Shown here piece after piece: positions 21,424-33,952 of a stretch of DNA of 64,000 nt; positions within the stretch are counted from its first letter, which is position 1; each line of letters begins with the position of its first letter. Source of the stretch: Conus ventricosus (taxonomy: Eukaryota; Mollusca; Gastropoda; Neogastropoda; Conidae). The translations under genes were made by a program, and so were the position numbers. The stretch is from positions 41,971,701 through 42,035,700 of the forward strand of contig CM031626.1 in NCBI GenBank assembly GCA_018398815.1, read 5' to 3'. The notes under the pieces are model-generated. The model saw only the letters and a program-made list of their open reading frames with translations. It made no database searches and was not told the origin of the DNA.

Positions 21424-22350
21424 TTCTTTGGGAAGCACGACAAGCCAAACAGCTGGTGATTATATTGTGCAGGTGACTCTCTCCCCCTCCCCCCCCCCCC
21501 CCCCCTTCTCCCACAACCCTCCTCCATCATTCGACCATGAAGGTAGCCAGATTCTGTCCTATGACCCAATGAAGAAGTGTTACCTGGGAATGTCCTTTAC
21601 AGGAGGTCTCCCTGAAGGAGTGAAGGTAGCAACAACGGCGTACAGTCAAGGACGGGATGGTGGAGGTATGGAGAGGAGGATGGAAAGCGAGCAGGGGCAC
21701 AGGTGGGAGGGGGGATGGGGACTGGGAACAGAAGGAAAAAACAAACCAACCCCAAAACATCCAAGTCAGTGGAATGGTAGTCGTCTGGATGAGTTTATCA
21801 GGACACGTATCATTGCAATGTATTATTATACCACATATCACACTACATAGGCAACGCATTCCAAAAGACCATGAACATCACTAACCACGGTCGAACAACC
21901 GTTCTTCTCAACCCAGCCCCAAACACACCAGCAGTGGTGTCAACTAACACAGGCATTGACGTGTGCATGTATACTTGCTTTTCTTATCAGTTTTTTTTAT
22001 TTCTCATCACATATACATACGTTAAATCTACCTATAAGCCACTGGGCATACTCCTCCCGCCTCTAAAAAAAAACAAAAAAAACCCCAACAACTTACATAT
22101 GTAAGCAACAATATGTACATATGTGAGACATCATAAACAGAAGGGATACAAAATGACAGGGGTAACAAGGCTCTCAAAAATATATCACAAGCTGAAAAAC
22201 AACGACAACAAAAAAAACCCCAAACCAACCAAAAAAAAGGTGACGGTCATGGCAACAATGTGATCACATGATCTGGCAAATCTGCATGAGGAGGTGTAAT
22301 CACTGGAGCTGATTGAGAACACAGAGGCGTCACTGAAGCGCAAGTACTGC
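20671..22350. other. Low-complexity intergenic DNA with homopolymers
   Basis: GT microsatellite 20,760-20,886, A-run near 21,280-21,307, C-runs at about 21,391-21,423 and 21,489-21,506, and A-rich sequence to 22,240. No coding or RNA gene was recognised. Confidence 0.5.
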
Positions 22351-25300
22351 CAAGCCAGTTAGTGGATGCATGCACGCATGCGCATGCACACACACACACA
22401 CTCATGTATGCATACGCATGCACTCACGAAGGCGCGTACGTGCGCTCACACACACACACATACCTTCCGACCCATCCCCTCCCTAGAGGGAGGCGAAGAG
22501 GAGATTGTCTAATTCTGCACCCAGTTTGTCCCCCACAACCGTCGTCATGTGCTCTTGATTCTCCACAACAAGGCTCCGAACAGGAATTTCCCTGTCTTTT
22601 CATTTGTACCAAATGAGAACGCATTCTGTCCTGAACACAAAGCTGTCCACCATGATTTCTTCCCCCCCCCCCCCCCCCCCCCCCCCACTTAACACTCTCA
22701 AAAAACACAAAACAAAACAACCAACAGAATTCAAATTATTTGTTTTCAGTTTGCTCTCAAAATATTCTTTCTGTGACACCATCTATTAAATAAACTAACC
22801 CAGTAATTTACATACAACTTCATGATCTTACAAAAGTGTTTTTTTTTTAATGTGAAATGCATGTATTACAACTAACAAGGTTTTGATATAATTAGCCAAC
22901 ACGTAAGTGTAACTATGAGAAAAACAAAAATCCTTTACACAATTCAATACTAATTATTACTTAGGCGTACATCAAATTATTCTGACGTATCTGTACAGTC
23001 TTTTCTGTGTCAGCAGACATGTATTTTTTTTTCTTCTAAACTTAAAAAAACAAATCACACACACACACAAGTAATCAAAATACTGAAACTTTGCATAAAC
23101 CTCCTCATTATACAACAAGAGCAAAACTTGACATGAAAAACAAAAAGCAAAGCCAGGCCGACAATGACAAACAAAGAAGCCTGACAATAAATGATTATTT
23201 ACATATAAAACACTATTTTGCAAACTATGCAACAGCGAAGATACAATCAATGCATAAAAAAGAAGAAAATCCAAAGGGGAGTGGTGGTGGCGGTGGTTTT
23301 TTTTTTGGGGGGGGGGAATGCTTTCTTTTTACAAAAAAAGCAATGTATCTTTTTTAAGTATCCTTTACCACCACCCCCACAACAAGAAGTACACAGTTCT
23401 TTAAGTCAACAATCACCACTAAATTAAGAAATAATGCGAAGTAAAGAAATCATTGACAATACACCCATCTCATAGAAAAACAAAATCTGAAATCATTGAC
23501 AATAATTATGTCCATCTCAAAATTGAAAAAAAAAAAAAAAAAATTCCGTTGAAAAAAAAAAAATCATCATGAAATGAAAAAGTAAAATCACAGAGAACAA
23601 ATAACTTTCAACTATCATCACACTAACGCACATACCCCCCCCCCCCCTCCTCCCCCAAAGTGTGCATAAAACTGCCTAAAGTAACAGAAGGAATAAGAAT
23701 ATCGTCAACATTTTATCAAAACATGTTCTCTTGTACTAGTGTTAGTGTCTCTAATACTCATAACGCTGTCATAAACGACAACTAAACAGAACTCCGTATC
23801 TTTTGGCCAACCAAAAACCCTGGCACTGTCACTTTGGAAAGCAGCTATAACCAAATCTGTTTGTATAATGTAACATCAATCATTTTCCATGCATTGTAAT
23901 GCCAAATGTATTGCACATTGTGTTTATGATACGCGTGTATATGTCAATGTATGACTGAATAATCATATTAACAAACAAACAAAAACTATCGCGAAACAGA
24001 AAGCGAATCAAAATTTTTAACCAGTTTAAAAAAGAAAAAGAAAAAAAGAGGAAAATGTTCGTTTGAGCATTTTCCCCATATATCCTGAGAAGAGCATCCA
24101 GATGTTAGCCTGTACCACAAACCCAGACAGGTGTTCGTGGTCGGCTGGGCTGGAAACAACGTAACAACTTGACTAGCATGTACCGCGCCAAGCTCACAAG
24201 ACTTGTCACGTTCCTGTAATTTGCAAGAGTAAGACCTTTTTCCAGAAGCTGTGTGTGTGTGAGCGCTCACAGTCCGACAGCGGCAATGCCATCCCGTCTG
24301 TGCACACGGTTTGTCTCTTTTCTTCCCTTGTTAAACAAATCATGGCGGGGTAACTCTGATATCTGTACTTGATGCTTCTTTTGAAAATTCTTGTTTCAAA
24401 CAGGTCCCACTGAAGAAAAGCGAAAATGCCTGAAATTCTATGGGTATCGAGACCACACAACACACTCACACACACACTCACACACACTCTCACACTCACA
24501 TCCTCCTTTCCCCAAATGCTTCCCTTTCTTCTCCTAGCCCTCTCCTTCCCCTGGGAAAAAAAACTTTATTTTCAAACTGGTGTGATCTGCTGCAAACCTG
24601 AGCAGTGAATCATTCACTTCTTGCTCCAACCACAGCCACGATCTTTAGTTTGTTCAGCATTGGTCAGTCTCAAACCTGAGCAGTGAATCATTCACTTCTT
24701 GCTCCAACCACAGCCACGATCTTTAGTTTGTTCAGCATTGGTCAGTCTCTTTCACTTTTGCAGCGTCCTGCTGAAGTACAACATAACAGCGGTACATTAT
24801 TAACATTGCCTTCAACCAGGGAGACAAAATGGCGATTACCCACTCTTGCAAAGAAGTTTACACAAGATTTTGTGTTGCTGGTCTCGACTGCTAGCATACC
24901 ATTATGCAATTGGTGCGTCATATGTTCTACTTTTTCTTCTCTGAATTTTTCTTACCCTAAAACACTTATTTTCACAGATTCTCATCTCCACTGTTCATTA
25001 AAGTCTGCCAATTCGTGAAGAAGTGGGAACCTTGTAAGATATTCAAAACGCAAAAGCTGCACAGCAACTACTTGTCAAAGACAACGTGCCCAAAAATCAT
25101 TCATAAGGTAACTTCAAAAAAGTTTTATAAGAAAAGAAAACTGGTTCATGTGACACAAGCCTTGCACATGTTGTTAAATCCTTGTGGCTTTTAAAATCTG
25201 ACACTCAAACTAAACCAATTTCTATCAATCTAATGTCCAACAAGAAAAAAACAAGAACCATCACATAGTACTATCAGTGTACATGCGTCACAACAATTCC

Positions 25301-26319
25301 TTACTACCCCCTTTCGTTCCAAGTCAGATAACAAAGTAAAAAGCATAAACCACACTCAAAAACTTCTGCAAAAGAATAACTTCTGTCAAATGTATAATTT
25401 CTACAAAAGAATAACTTCTATCAAGTGTATAATCAATCATGAAGCAAGTGGGAAGAAACATAACGCCTTTTTAGTTTGCAGGGACAAACCACAAAATTAA
25501 CATATTATTTGTAAAAAAAAAAGGCTTATCTCTGATGGAGTTTCATTTTTCTAATCAGCTGTAAATTAATACTTTGCAAATGCCTTGAAACATGTTCAAA
25601 AACTGGTCTAGGTATAATCACTAAAAAAAAAAACCCCATAGATTACATGATCAGAAACTGAAAGGAAAATTTCATTATTTGTTCATTTTTTTCTTCAGAA
25701 AGGCTAACAACTATCTGGGCTATAAATCACAATCATGGCACCAGGATTAACAAGAAGCTTCCCCTTTCTAATCACACCCAGATAATTAGCTTAGCTCCTC
25801 ATTATACAAAGCAAAATGCGTTTACCGGTCTGGAACAACCAAGGAGGAGGAGAGAGGGAAAACAAACACACACGCTCAAAACATTGCACATTACGTGAAA
25901 CTAACATTTACCTGCATACTCAAAGAATACCTCACAACACAAACATAATGCTTCCCTAGCATTCATCATAAGAACAGCAACAACAAAAAACAGAAATAAA
26001 AGAAATCTAGGGGGAAAAAAAAAGTCACACGCCTGATCCCATAAGCAGTGATGTTAGCGTAAAAGAGTGGAAAGTGTGTACACTATGTACAAAACAATAC
26101 TTACAGTGAATGATCATACAGTCAGCATTCTATGCAATGCCTAACGCATCAATTCAAATGGATGGTGTTTCCAATTCCTGATCTACAGAAACAAATTCTT
26201 GCAAACAAACACAAAAAGATTTGAAGAGTATGTGTGCCAACGATGGAATGATGAGAAAAGACCGAGCAATGTAGGTCTGTTTCGATGACGGACGTGTGTA
26301 CACACACGCTCCACATGGA
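22351..26319. other. AT-rich intergenic stretch
   Basis: CA microsatellites near 22,387 and 22,450, a C-run at about 22,662-22,687, other short homopolymers, and the duplication at 24,593-24,748. No exon or repeat family was recognised. Confidence 0.45.
24593..24748. repeat. Tandem duplication, 2 x 78 bp
   Basis: Two near-perfect copies starting CAAACCTGAGCAGTGAATC and ending ATTGGTCAGTCT. Confidence 0.92.
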
Positions 26320-26454
26320 ACACTTTGAGTCTATATCCCTGTTACATGGTCCGACAGTCCATGGACACTTTGAGTCTATATCCCTGTTACATGGTCCGAC
26401 AGTCCATGGACACTTTGAGTCTATATCCCTGTTACATGGTCCGACAGTCCATGG
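26320..26454. repeat. Tandem triplication, 3 x 45 bp
   Basis: Three identical units starting ACACTTTGAGTCTATATCCC and ending CAGTCCATGG. As 45 is a multiple of 3, every frame gives a repeated peptide, but nothing else supports coding. Confidence 0.95.
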
Positions 26455-27029
26455 AGGAGAATATGCACTGCAGCATTTCAGACAATGTATACATACTCTG
26501 CATGTCTTGTCTCTGTTGCCCAACGATGGTCAAACCCAGGATCGTTCCCTCCATGAGAGAAAGCAGCTGTTAAAGTCTGACAGAGCCGACTATGCTATGG
26601 GGCTTTGAACGGTCCCTTATGAAACAGGACGAAAAATGAATGGTATAGTGTAACCAAACGGTGAAACCACCAATGTAAGCCAATGCAGCAGACACGCCCC
26701 TCCATGGGAAGTCAGGGGACATGCCTCCCCACCTTAGTACCCCCCTCCCCTCCTCTTCCCTCTCCTCCGGAAATTAAAAAAGAAAAATTAAAATCTGTTG
26801 TATTCTGGGGGACAATTCCGAGAGCCTCGCAAACAAAAAGAGCATTTTTCAACACAAAACTTTTCACACGCACACACTCACACACAATGAAACAAACGGA
26901 AACCATTTACACAGAGCAAAACTAACAGCCTCTCAAGCGATGTCATGCATTTACACTACAAACTCATTCATGCAGAACGGTTCCCAACCATTTCCCATGG
27001 GTCTCCAGTTTTGTATTCCACCAGGGCAG

Positions 27030-27699
27030 GTGCTGCAAGATAAGATAATGTTGCTTATAGCCCAGCCGACCGCAAAGGGCCACATCAAGGGCTGTAGGTG
27101 CTGCAAGATAAGATAATGTTGCTTATAGCCCAGCCGACCGCAAAGGGCCACATCAGGGCTGTAGGTGCTGCAAGATAAGATAATGTTGCTTATAGCCCAG
27201 CCGACCGCAAAGGGCCACATCAGGCTGTAGGTGCTGCAAGATAAGATAATGTTGCTTATAGCCCAGCCGACCGCAAAGGGCCACATCAGGGCTGTAGGTG
27301 CTGCAAGATAAGATAATGTTGCTTATAGCCCAGCCGACCGCAAAGGGCCACATCAGGGCTGTAGGTGCTGCAAGATAAGATAATGTTGCTTATAGCCCAG
27401 CCGACCGCAAAGGGCCACATCAGGGCTGCAGGTGCTGCAAGATAAGATAATGTTGCTTATAGCCCAGCCGACCGCAAAGGGCCACATCAGGGCTGCAGGT
27501 GCTGCAAGATAAGATAATGTTGCTTATAGCCCAGCCGACCGCAAAGGGCCACATCAGGGCTGCAGGTGCTGCAAGATAAGATAATGTTGCTTATAGCCCA
27601 GCCGACCGCAAAGGGCCACATCAGGGCTGTAGGTGCTGCAAGATAAGATAATGTTGCTTATAGCCCAGCCGACCGCAAAGGGCCACATCAGGGCTGTAG
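27030..27699. repeat. 67-bp minisatellite, 10 units, with paired GATA motifs
   Basis: The units are nearly identical, each with GCAAGATAAGATAATG, AGCCCAGCCGACCGC and GGGCCACATCAGGGC. Variation is limited to GCTGTAG/GCTGCAG and a few one-base indels. The period is not a multiple of 3, so long minus-strand frames through it are artefacts. Confidence 0.95.
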
Positions 27700-29059
27700 T
27701 GCTGCAAAGTCTGGAATTTGGAATTGATCTCCCTGTGCCCAACGACTGGTTTTCCAGCAAATTTGTGCATCGGTTGCATGCTGCAACTAGCAGCAGCAGC
27801 GCTGCAACTAAAGCAAAACTGTTGATTCAAGTCTGGCTGGACCAGCCACTTGAAAGAACCGAAAAGTAAAAACTTTGCAAACCTTCCATGCGCATGTCGT
27901 GCTGTGGCTGCCTTATCTGAATTCTTCGCCTTGAAACGGTCACATGGAAGGAAGCAACACAATAGCATGGTATGCAGTTGGTGCTGCCAAAAGCACATCA
28001 CGCTGCTGTACTGTCAAGCGCTGAATTGAACAGCTTGCTGGCTTCGCCATTACATTCCACACACACTTGCACGGGTCAGTCTTGTTGTCAAGAAAGTGGC
28101 GTCGATGCTTTTCAGTTCAGCAAGTGTGAACAGACCAAAACGGTTTGCGAGCAGTTCTAACGTTTAAGCTGTTGTGTTTTGAATGTGGGTTTAAGCGTAA
28201 ATCGCCCGACACATTCCCTCTGTGTACGTCAGCCCCGCCTTTGTCATTCTAAATGAACAAAATCACTGCTTTAACCACCTTGCATTTGTTTCACACCCGT
28301 ATCCCGCCGCTCTGTTTGTCTCCCCTGGTGTTTGTTGCGGCCGCACATGCTGCGTTACTTTCCCTCGCACACTGCGACCTTGTTTGAAGTCAAGGCTGGC
28401 CAAAACAAATGACAGGTGTCCAATGACATCTTGGCAGTAGTATGGGATGTGGGAAATGATTCACAGACAAGGGTCGTGAACTGACCACATTCCATGATAT
28501 TTATCAAAAAAATATGAATACTAGGAGCAGTTTTGGGTTGGAAAATGCAAATGCAAAATGGTTAAATTCTGAATTGTTTCCCTCTAATACTCTACATTTT
28601 TCATTGCCTTCTGGTGTTCCATTTTCATGTGGGTCTGCACAACCACAAAGTTCTTGAACCCACAATTCATGTCGAGCTAGCACAGCACACGCACACACTG
28701 CATATCCCGGAATTAAAAGTCTTTTTCAGATTCCTCCTTACTCTCCCCTCCTTCACTACTGCTGCCATCCGATCCAATTTTACATGCTTCGTTTTTTTAC
28801 ACTGGAATTGACAAAACTTACTCCTCTGTTCACCAAACCCCCCAAGCCAGTTTGGTCCGGAATGCTCTCCAAACAAGTTGTCTTTTTGTTTCCAGTCCTT
28901 CCGAGGCATCATGTGGAACAAGAACACGCACAAGTGGAGAACATTCTCGTTTTTTGTCGCCTTTTTTTCTCTGCTTTATTTTTTCTTCAGCACAAAATCG
29001 TTTTTATTTCTTCCAGAAAACCTTTTATAGAAACAACTGACATCTGCCAAACGCTGGAC
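27700..29059. other. Unannotated intergenic sequence
   Basis: Unique within the window. No exon with flanking splice sites and a recognisable domain was found. Confidence 0.4.
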
Positions 29060-29340
29060 CCCTTTAAGCCCTGAAGCAGTTACCATCATGGCGTTCTGTC
29101 TGTCTGGAAAAAGAATGAACACCACTGAACACCACTGAAGTGATTCCACAGCAGTGCAATGACCCCCCCTGGGAATCTGGCTCACGGCGTTCTGTCTGTC
29201 TGGAAAAAGAATGAACACCACTGAAGTGATTCCACAGCAGTGCAATGTCTCCCCCTGGGAATCTGGCTCACGGCGTTCTGATGCCCACTGCCGTCTGTGA
29301 ACTGCTTGCTGGTGCTGAGGCTGTGTGCGGGGTGGGAGGG
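29060..29340 (+). repeat. Duplicated dispersed repeat
   Basis: Two copies of a unit of about 100 bp (GCGTTCTGTCTGTCTGG, GAACACCACTGAAGTGATTC, CTGGGAATCTGGCTCACG). The unit is related to the repeat at the window start by the shared order CACCACTGAAGTG, GCAGTGCAATG, then a GGTGCTGAGGCTGTG-like block. Confidence 0.65.
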
Positions 29341-30039
29341 GTGGCGGTGGAAGGGGGGGGGGAGACCAGAATGACAGATAATGTGGCACACAATATCAGG
29401 AAGAATATGGCAGACGCATACACACACACAATCAACACACACACACACACACAAAACCAACCAACCAAACAGAATGACAATATGACAATGTCAAAAATAA
29501 TATGGCAGAACCGCATCTCGGACCCCCCCCCCCCCCTCCCAAAAAAAAAAAAAGAAGTGAAAATATGACACAACATGAGACACAATGTTGAGACATAGGA
29601 AGACAACACACATACACACATGCGCAAGCAGCATGTGCATGCACACACACACACAAACATAGAGGTTTTTATGTGAAGCAAACAAAAACAAACTTTTTAT
29701 TTCTATGCTGGTACTTTTGTTTCTTTTTCTGCAATAAAATCTGCAGCTAATGGGATAAAAAAAAAAAACAAAAAAAACCCCCACACACACACCAACAAAT
29801 TTGTTATATAAGAACTTGCTTTGTGAAAGGACCCCAAACTGCTGATTCACGGCCACTTCCCATGTCTGCAGTCACTGCTGAATACAGAACCATCAAAGAG
29901 TGGCTGATTTAAAATCTACATTGACAACAACAAAAGATTCTTCACACCATGTTGTTTTTGTTGGCCATCCTTTCTTCTTTCTTGTCTCATTTTTTTTTCC
30001 TACCCCTAAAAGGCATTCTTCCCACTCCAGCCCAGCCCA

Positions 30040-30290
30040 GGCCCCCCCCCCCCCCCACCATCCACAGCCACACCCTGGCCTCCCGCAGTCCCAGTACTAG
30101 TGATGCACAGGAATCGGTCAATTCCAAGTGGTCCTGACACAACCCACCAGAGGAGACACTGCACTGCTGCCAAGTCGCTTCTCTGGGTGTTCGGTGGCGC
30201 CCGCTCAGGTCCAACATATGCAGAACACCAGCAGTCAGGCCGCCTAGTGAGGACATTCACTGTTTCGGCACGTAGGCAGCTTGGGTGAGC
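30040..30290 (-). repeat. Dispersed SINE-like repeat, minus copy
   Basis: The reverse complement aligns with positions 1-180. A T-rich stretch at 29,990-30,000 would be its A-rich tail. A C-run at 30,040-30,056 sits inside. Confidence 0.65.
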
Positions 30291-33200
30291 ACGCCCCTCC
30301 AGAGGGCGCTGTTTGTTGGCGATTCACCCCTGTTCAAAATGCGTCATGCTTTCTTCTTCAGCTGCAGTCTTGGAATGAGTCAAAGAGTTGTGCTTCAATA
30401 CGAGAAACAAAAAGTAAAGGCTCTAAAACCACGCCTTTATGGAATGATGTACAATGCCTCGGTACAGCGTACGTTTATAATCCTGCTAGACCAGAGCCTA
30501 ATTTCATGTAACATGAGAGATCTGGCATGTTTTTTTGTTTGTTTTCAGAGCAGTCCCAGAGGTGTTTTTTGTTGTTGTTGTTGCTCAAGTTTCCTTAATA
30601 CTGTTGTCAATTGAAAAATACTTAAACATACAATATGAAGCTATAATTAATTTATACTCTTCATTAATGATAATATTACAATGCAACGACCACGCTTCTA
30701 CATCAATGCTGAGGTATACGGTATGGTTTAAACCGTCTTCACAGGCTATGAAGAACACCCATCATCATATGTTATCACATTCTAGCCGAACAGCTCACAT
30801 GATTTGATTTGCTGGGTGACGTGAAACATTACCCATGTGCCCCAACCCCTTTCCCCCCCCAGTACAAGTTTACAAGGCATTTTCCCCCAAAACAAACAAA
30901 CAAGACCAGAAAATCTTAAATGGGAAAAACAGTTGCACGCTGTGAACCTTCTGGATTCAAAATGTGGGAACCAGGGGATGGATGATGGGGGTGGGGTGGT
31001 GAGCTGAGGAGCAGGCAGTTCAGCTTTCGATTGAAAGCATTTTTACCTCCCCTTAGGCTTCAGCTGACCTATGAAGGGTTTGAACAGAAATCTCATTTTC
31101 CATACATACCATTGTCAACATATATCTTTGCCAACGTCCACTGTCAACATATATCTTTGCCAATGTCCACTTACCATTTGGGCTTTACTCTATGATTCCT
31201 CATCATCCCTACTGAAAAATAACACCCCTAAACCCCCAATTTTTTAAGCAAATTTGTGAAATTTTGGATTTGAAAAAAAAAAATTTTCATACTAAATTCA
31301 GGAATTTGGGGAATAATTTCTAAATCAGAGACATTCTAGCAAAAATTCAGGAAGGTTGGCAGCTCTGCAATTGTGCAAATCTTCAACTGTTTCACTTCTT
31401 CTGAGTGGCCACATACTTTCAGAAACACAGATCCCGACATGAAAGACAGGTACAGGCACACACATACATTCATAACACCCATGCAGACACACACACACCA
31501 CACACACACACAACCACATATGCTGGTGCACAGGTGCAAAATCACACACACAAACACAGTCAGAAAAGCAAACAATTAAACTACAACCCCCCCCCCCCCC
31601 CCCCCAAAAAAAAGTACACATGACACACACACCACAAAGTCAATCTCCTTTCAATCTCAGGTAAACCAGGTCTGCACCACAGCAGACCTGGTTCTGGAAT
31701 ATCTCGGAAGTGGGACGAACTAACTACGGTTTCCCCCAGCTGTCATCTTCCGACAAAGAGACAGAAGGAACAGGATCGCTTTCGCGCCTCGTTTTCCTTC
31801 TGTTCGTCTCTGTCAGAAGTCCCACTTGCTCGCGCAAGTAATTCACCATCTCCTGGTGACAGGATTGTTCCATGAATGATGATGCAGCATTTTACGCAAC
31901 CACGTCTGCCAGCTTCTTCTCCCTCACTGTTTGAGGAGGTCTGGCCACCCCATACACATTGCTCTTGCCTGCATGTGTGTTCGCTTGAAACGTGACAACT
32001 TGACACGATCATTTGCAAAGTGTGTCGGGCAGCCAGCCCACCCGTGAAGGGCAGGCAGGCAGTGCCAATCAGATGAACTGGAAGTGGCGGATGCCTTTCA
32101 TGCGAGCTGTGGAACTCTGACCAGCAAAAGGTGAAGATGTTAATCCTGTGTTGTCTGTATATTTGTCTGTGTCAAGTTTGCCGACACACATTGGAGTGTG
32201 TATTTATATATATATATATACATCTGTGAGGCCGATGGTGAAAGAGGTCCTGTAACACATGAGCATTGTTGACTTCCACCGTTTTCTCCCCCTGTGCTTC
32301 AAAGCAGTTTGACTACCCAAATGTGACATGAATGTTTCCCAAACATCATCTACGAAATTTCATTCAAATTTACAGAAAACATTCTGAAATACACAAAATG
32401 CAGTTCTCATACACTGAGCGCACATACTTGCATGCAACCTTTAACCTTGTACATACACAGAAAGCATGGGGAGAGACAGTAAAAGGTTCGGCGTGGGAGA
32501 GCAAAACACAAGGCCCCCCCCCCCCCCTGCCCCACATACACACACACACTCATCCACACACAAAACAACAGAGGGTAGAAGAAAAAAAAGACAAAAATAA
32601 ACATATTAACATGCAGGTATTGTAACTTGTCAGTGCTGAACTGAAATTTCAAGTTAAAACAGTCAATCACACCGAAATTCACGTCAGTTCCAACTTCCAA
32701 ACTCTGACAGAATAGCAATAACCTGCTTCATTAATGAATGTGGTCTATCCTTTTTGTACAACATGTACACAACATCTTAAACGAGAATCCACATTTTGTT
32801 TCAATGCCCTCTTCTTTCATAACTAAGCGTACGACATCTTAAATGAGAATCCACATTTTGTTTCAAAGCCCTCTTCCAGAACTGAGACAGACAGCTAATA
32901 CTAACCTTTTAAGCCTGTTTTGATTTGTCCATTATTTAACAGAACAAAAACAAAGTCAACACAAAATTGTTTAATAATGCATTCTGTCTATTTTCTTAAT
33001 GTTCCCATCGCACCCTTCCCTCTCTCCCTCCTGTCCCCTCTCCCCTCCAACAAAAACCTCAAACATCGTACCTCCGAGTCCTAGTTTCAACTTTCAAGCT
33101 TCTTCCTACACCCTGTCCTACTCTCCCCCTTCACCTGTCTCCTTCAACCCCCCCACCCCTATCCTCTGTGAAATCCAGCAGGAGCCTCAGCCACCATGCG

Positions 33201-33565
33201 CATTGATCAAGACTCTCACGGCAAAATCACGATACTCATGTGGCACATGCACACCAACACACTCACAACAGAAGCACACACACCACACACACACACACAC
33301 ATCACCACACACACACACAGTCACACACACACACACACACAACCCAAGCAGTGACAATGCAGAATTCAGGACTAAGGACTAGCCAAACAAGCTGACAGAC
33401 GAGAGAAGGGGAACCGACTCTAACGGGAGGGAGGGGGGGGTGGGGAGGGGGGGAGTGGGAGGAGGAGGGAAGGGGGAGGGGGAACACAGGGAATGGGTAG
33501 GTGGAGGGGTGTCAAAAACCAGCACACACCCATGACCAACCGCCAACCGCAAACCCCCCCCCCCC

Positions 33566-33600
<35 letters not shown>

Positions 33601-33629
33601 ATCCAACCCATCACTACCATCCCAGCTCA
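30291..33629. other. Region downstream of PAFAH1B (possible 3' UTR plus intergenic)
   Basis: It holds CA microsatellites (31,490-31,515, 33,280-33,345), C-runs (about 31,588-31,605, 32,514-32,527, 33,557-33,600) and short duplications at about 31,115-31,170 and 32,760-32,880. The 3' UTR of the minus-strand gene must begin at 33,629. An ATTAAA-type signal on the minus strand near 32,970 is a possible poly(A) signal, but the transcript end cannot be fixed. Confidence 0.4.
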
Positions 33630-33952
33630 TCAGGGCCGGTCGGAGGCCAGCTCTCCAGCCATGGAGGCCGTGTCGACGGAGGTGCTCTCCACCTTAACAA
33701 AGTTCTGCAGAAAGGGACTGGACTCCTCCAGCAGTGGCTCACACAGCTTCTGGTAGCCTCGCTTGGTCAGGTGCACAAAGTCCCACATGTCCTCGCCCCG
33801 ATGCGCTCCGTGCCCGACTGGTAGAACAGCGAGGGCTCCAGGGCCAGCAGGGTGACGTTGGGGAGGTCCGTCAGCCGCTCCTCCAGCGATCGGTTGATGG
33901 CCGCCACCTTCTCCCGCACGCTGTTCGGCTTTTCTCCTCGCGGCAGGAGACC
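33630..33952 (-). CDS. PAFAH1B2: PAFAH1B exon 5 (Asp-His block and stop)
   Basis: Acceptor TTCTCTTTCCAG, then GLLPRGEKPNSVREKVAAIN and LPNVTLLALEPSLFYQSGTE. After a one-base loss in a G-run near 33,805 it continues EDMWDFVHLTKRGYQKLCEP with the catalytic Asp and His. The stop TGA is at 33,632-33,630. The tail after the last helix (KVESTSVDTASMAGELASDR) is about 15 residues longer than in mammals. Confidence 0.92.

Noticed and set aside
26149..26608. Frames through the 3 x 45 bp repeat as a repeat protein gene
   Set aside because: Both strands are open because 45 is a multiple of 3. No start context, splice sites or homology were found.
33379..33630. Gly-rich frame directly downstream of the PAFAH1B stop
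   Set aside because: It arises from the C-run and G-rich low-complexity sequence at 33,420-33,600, which is 3' UTR or intergenic.
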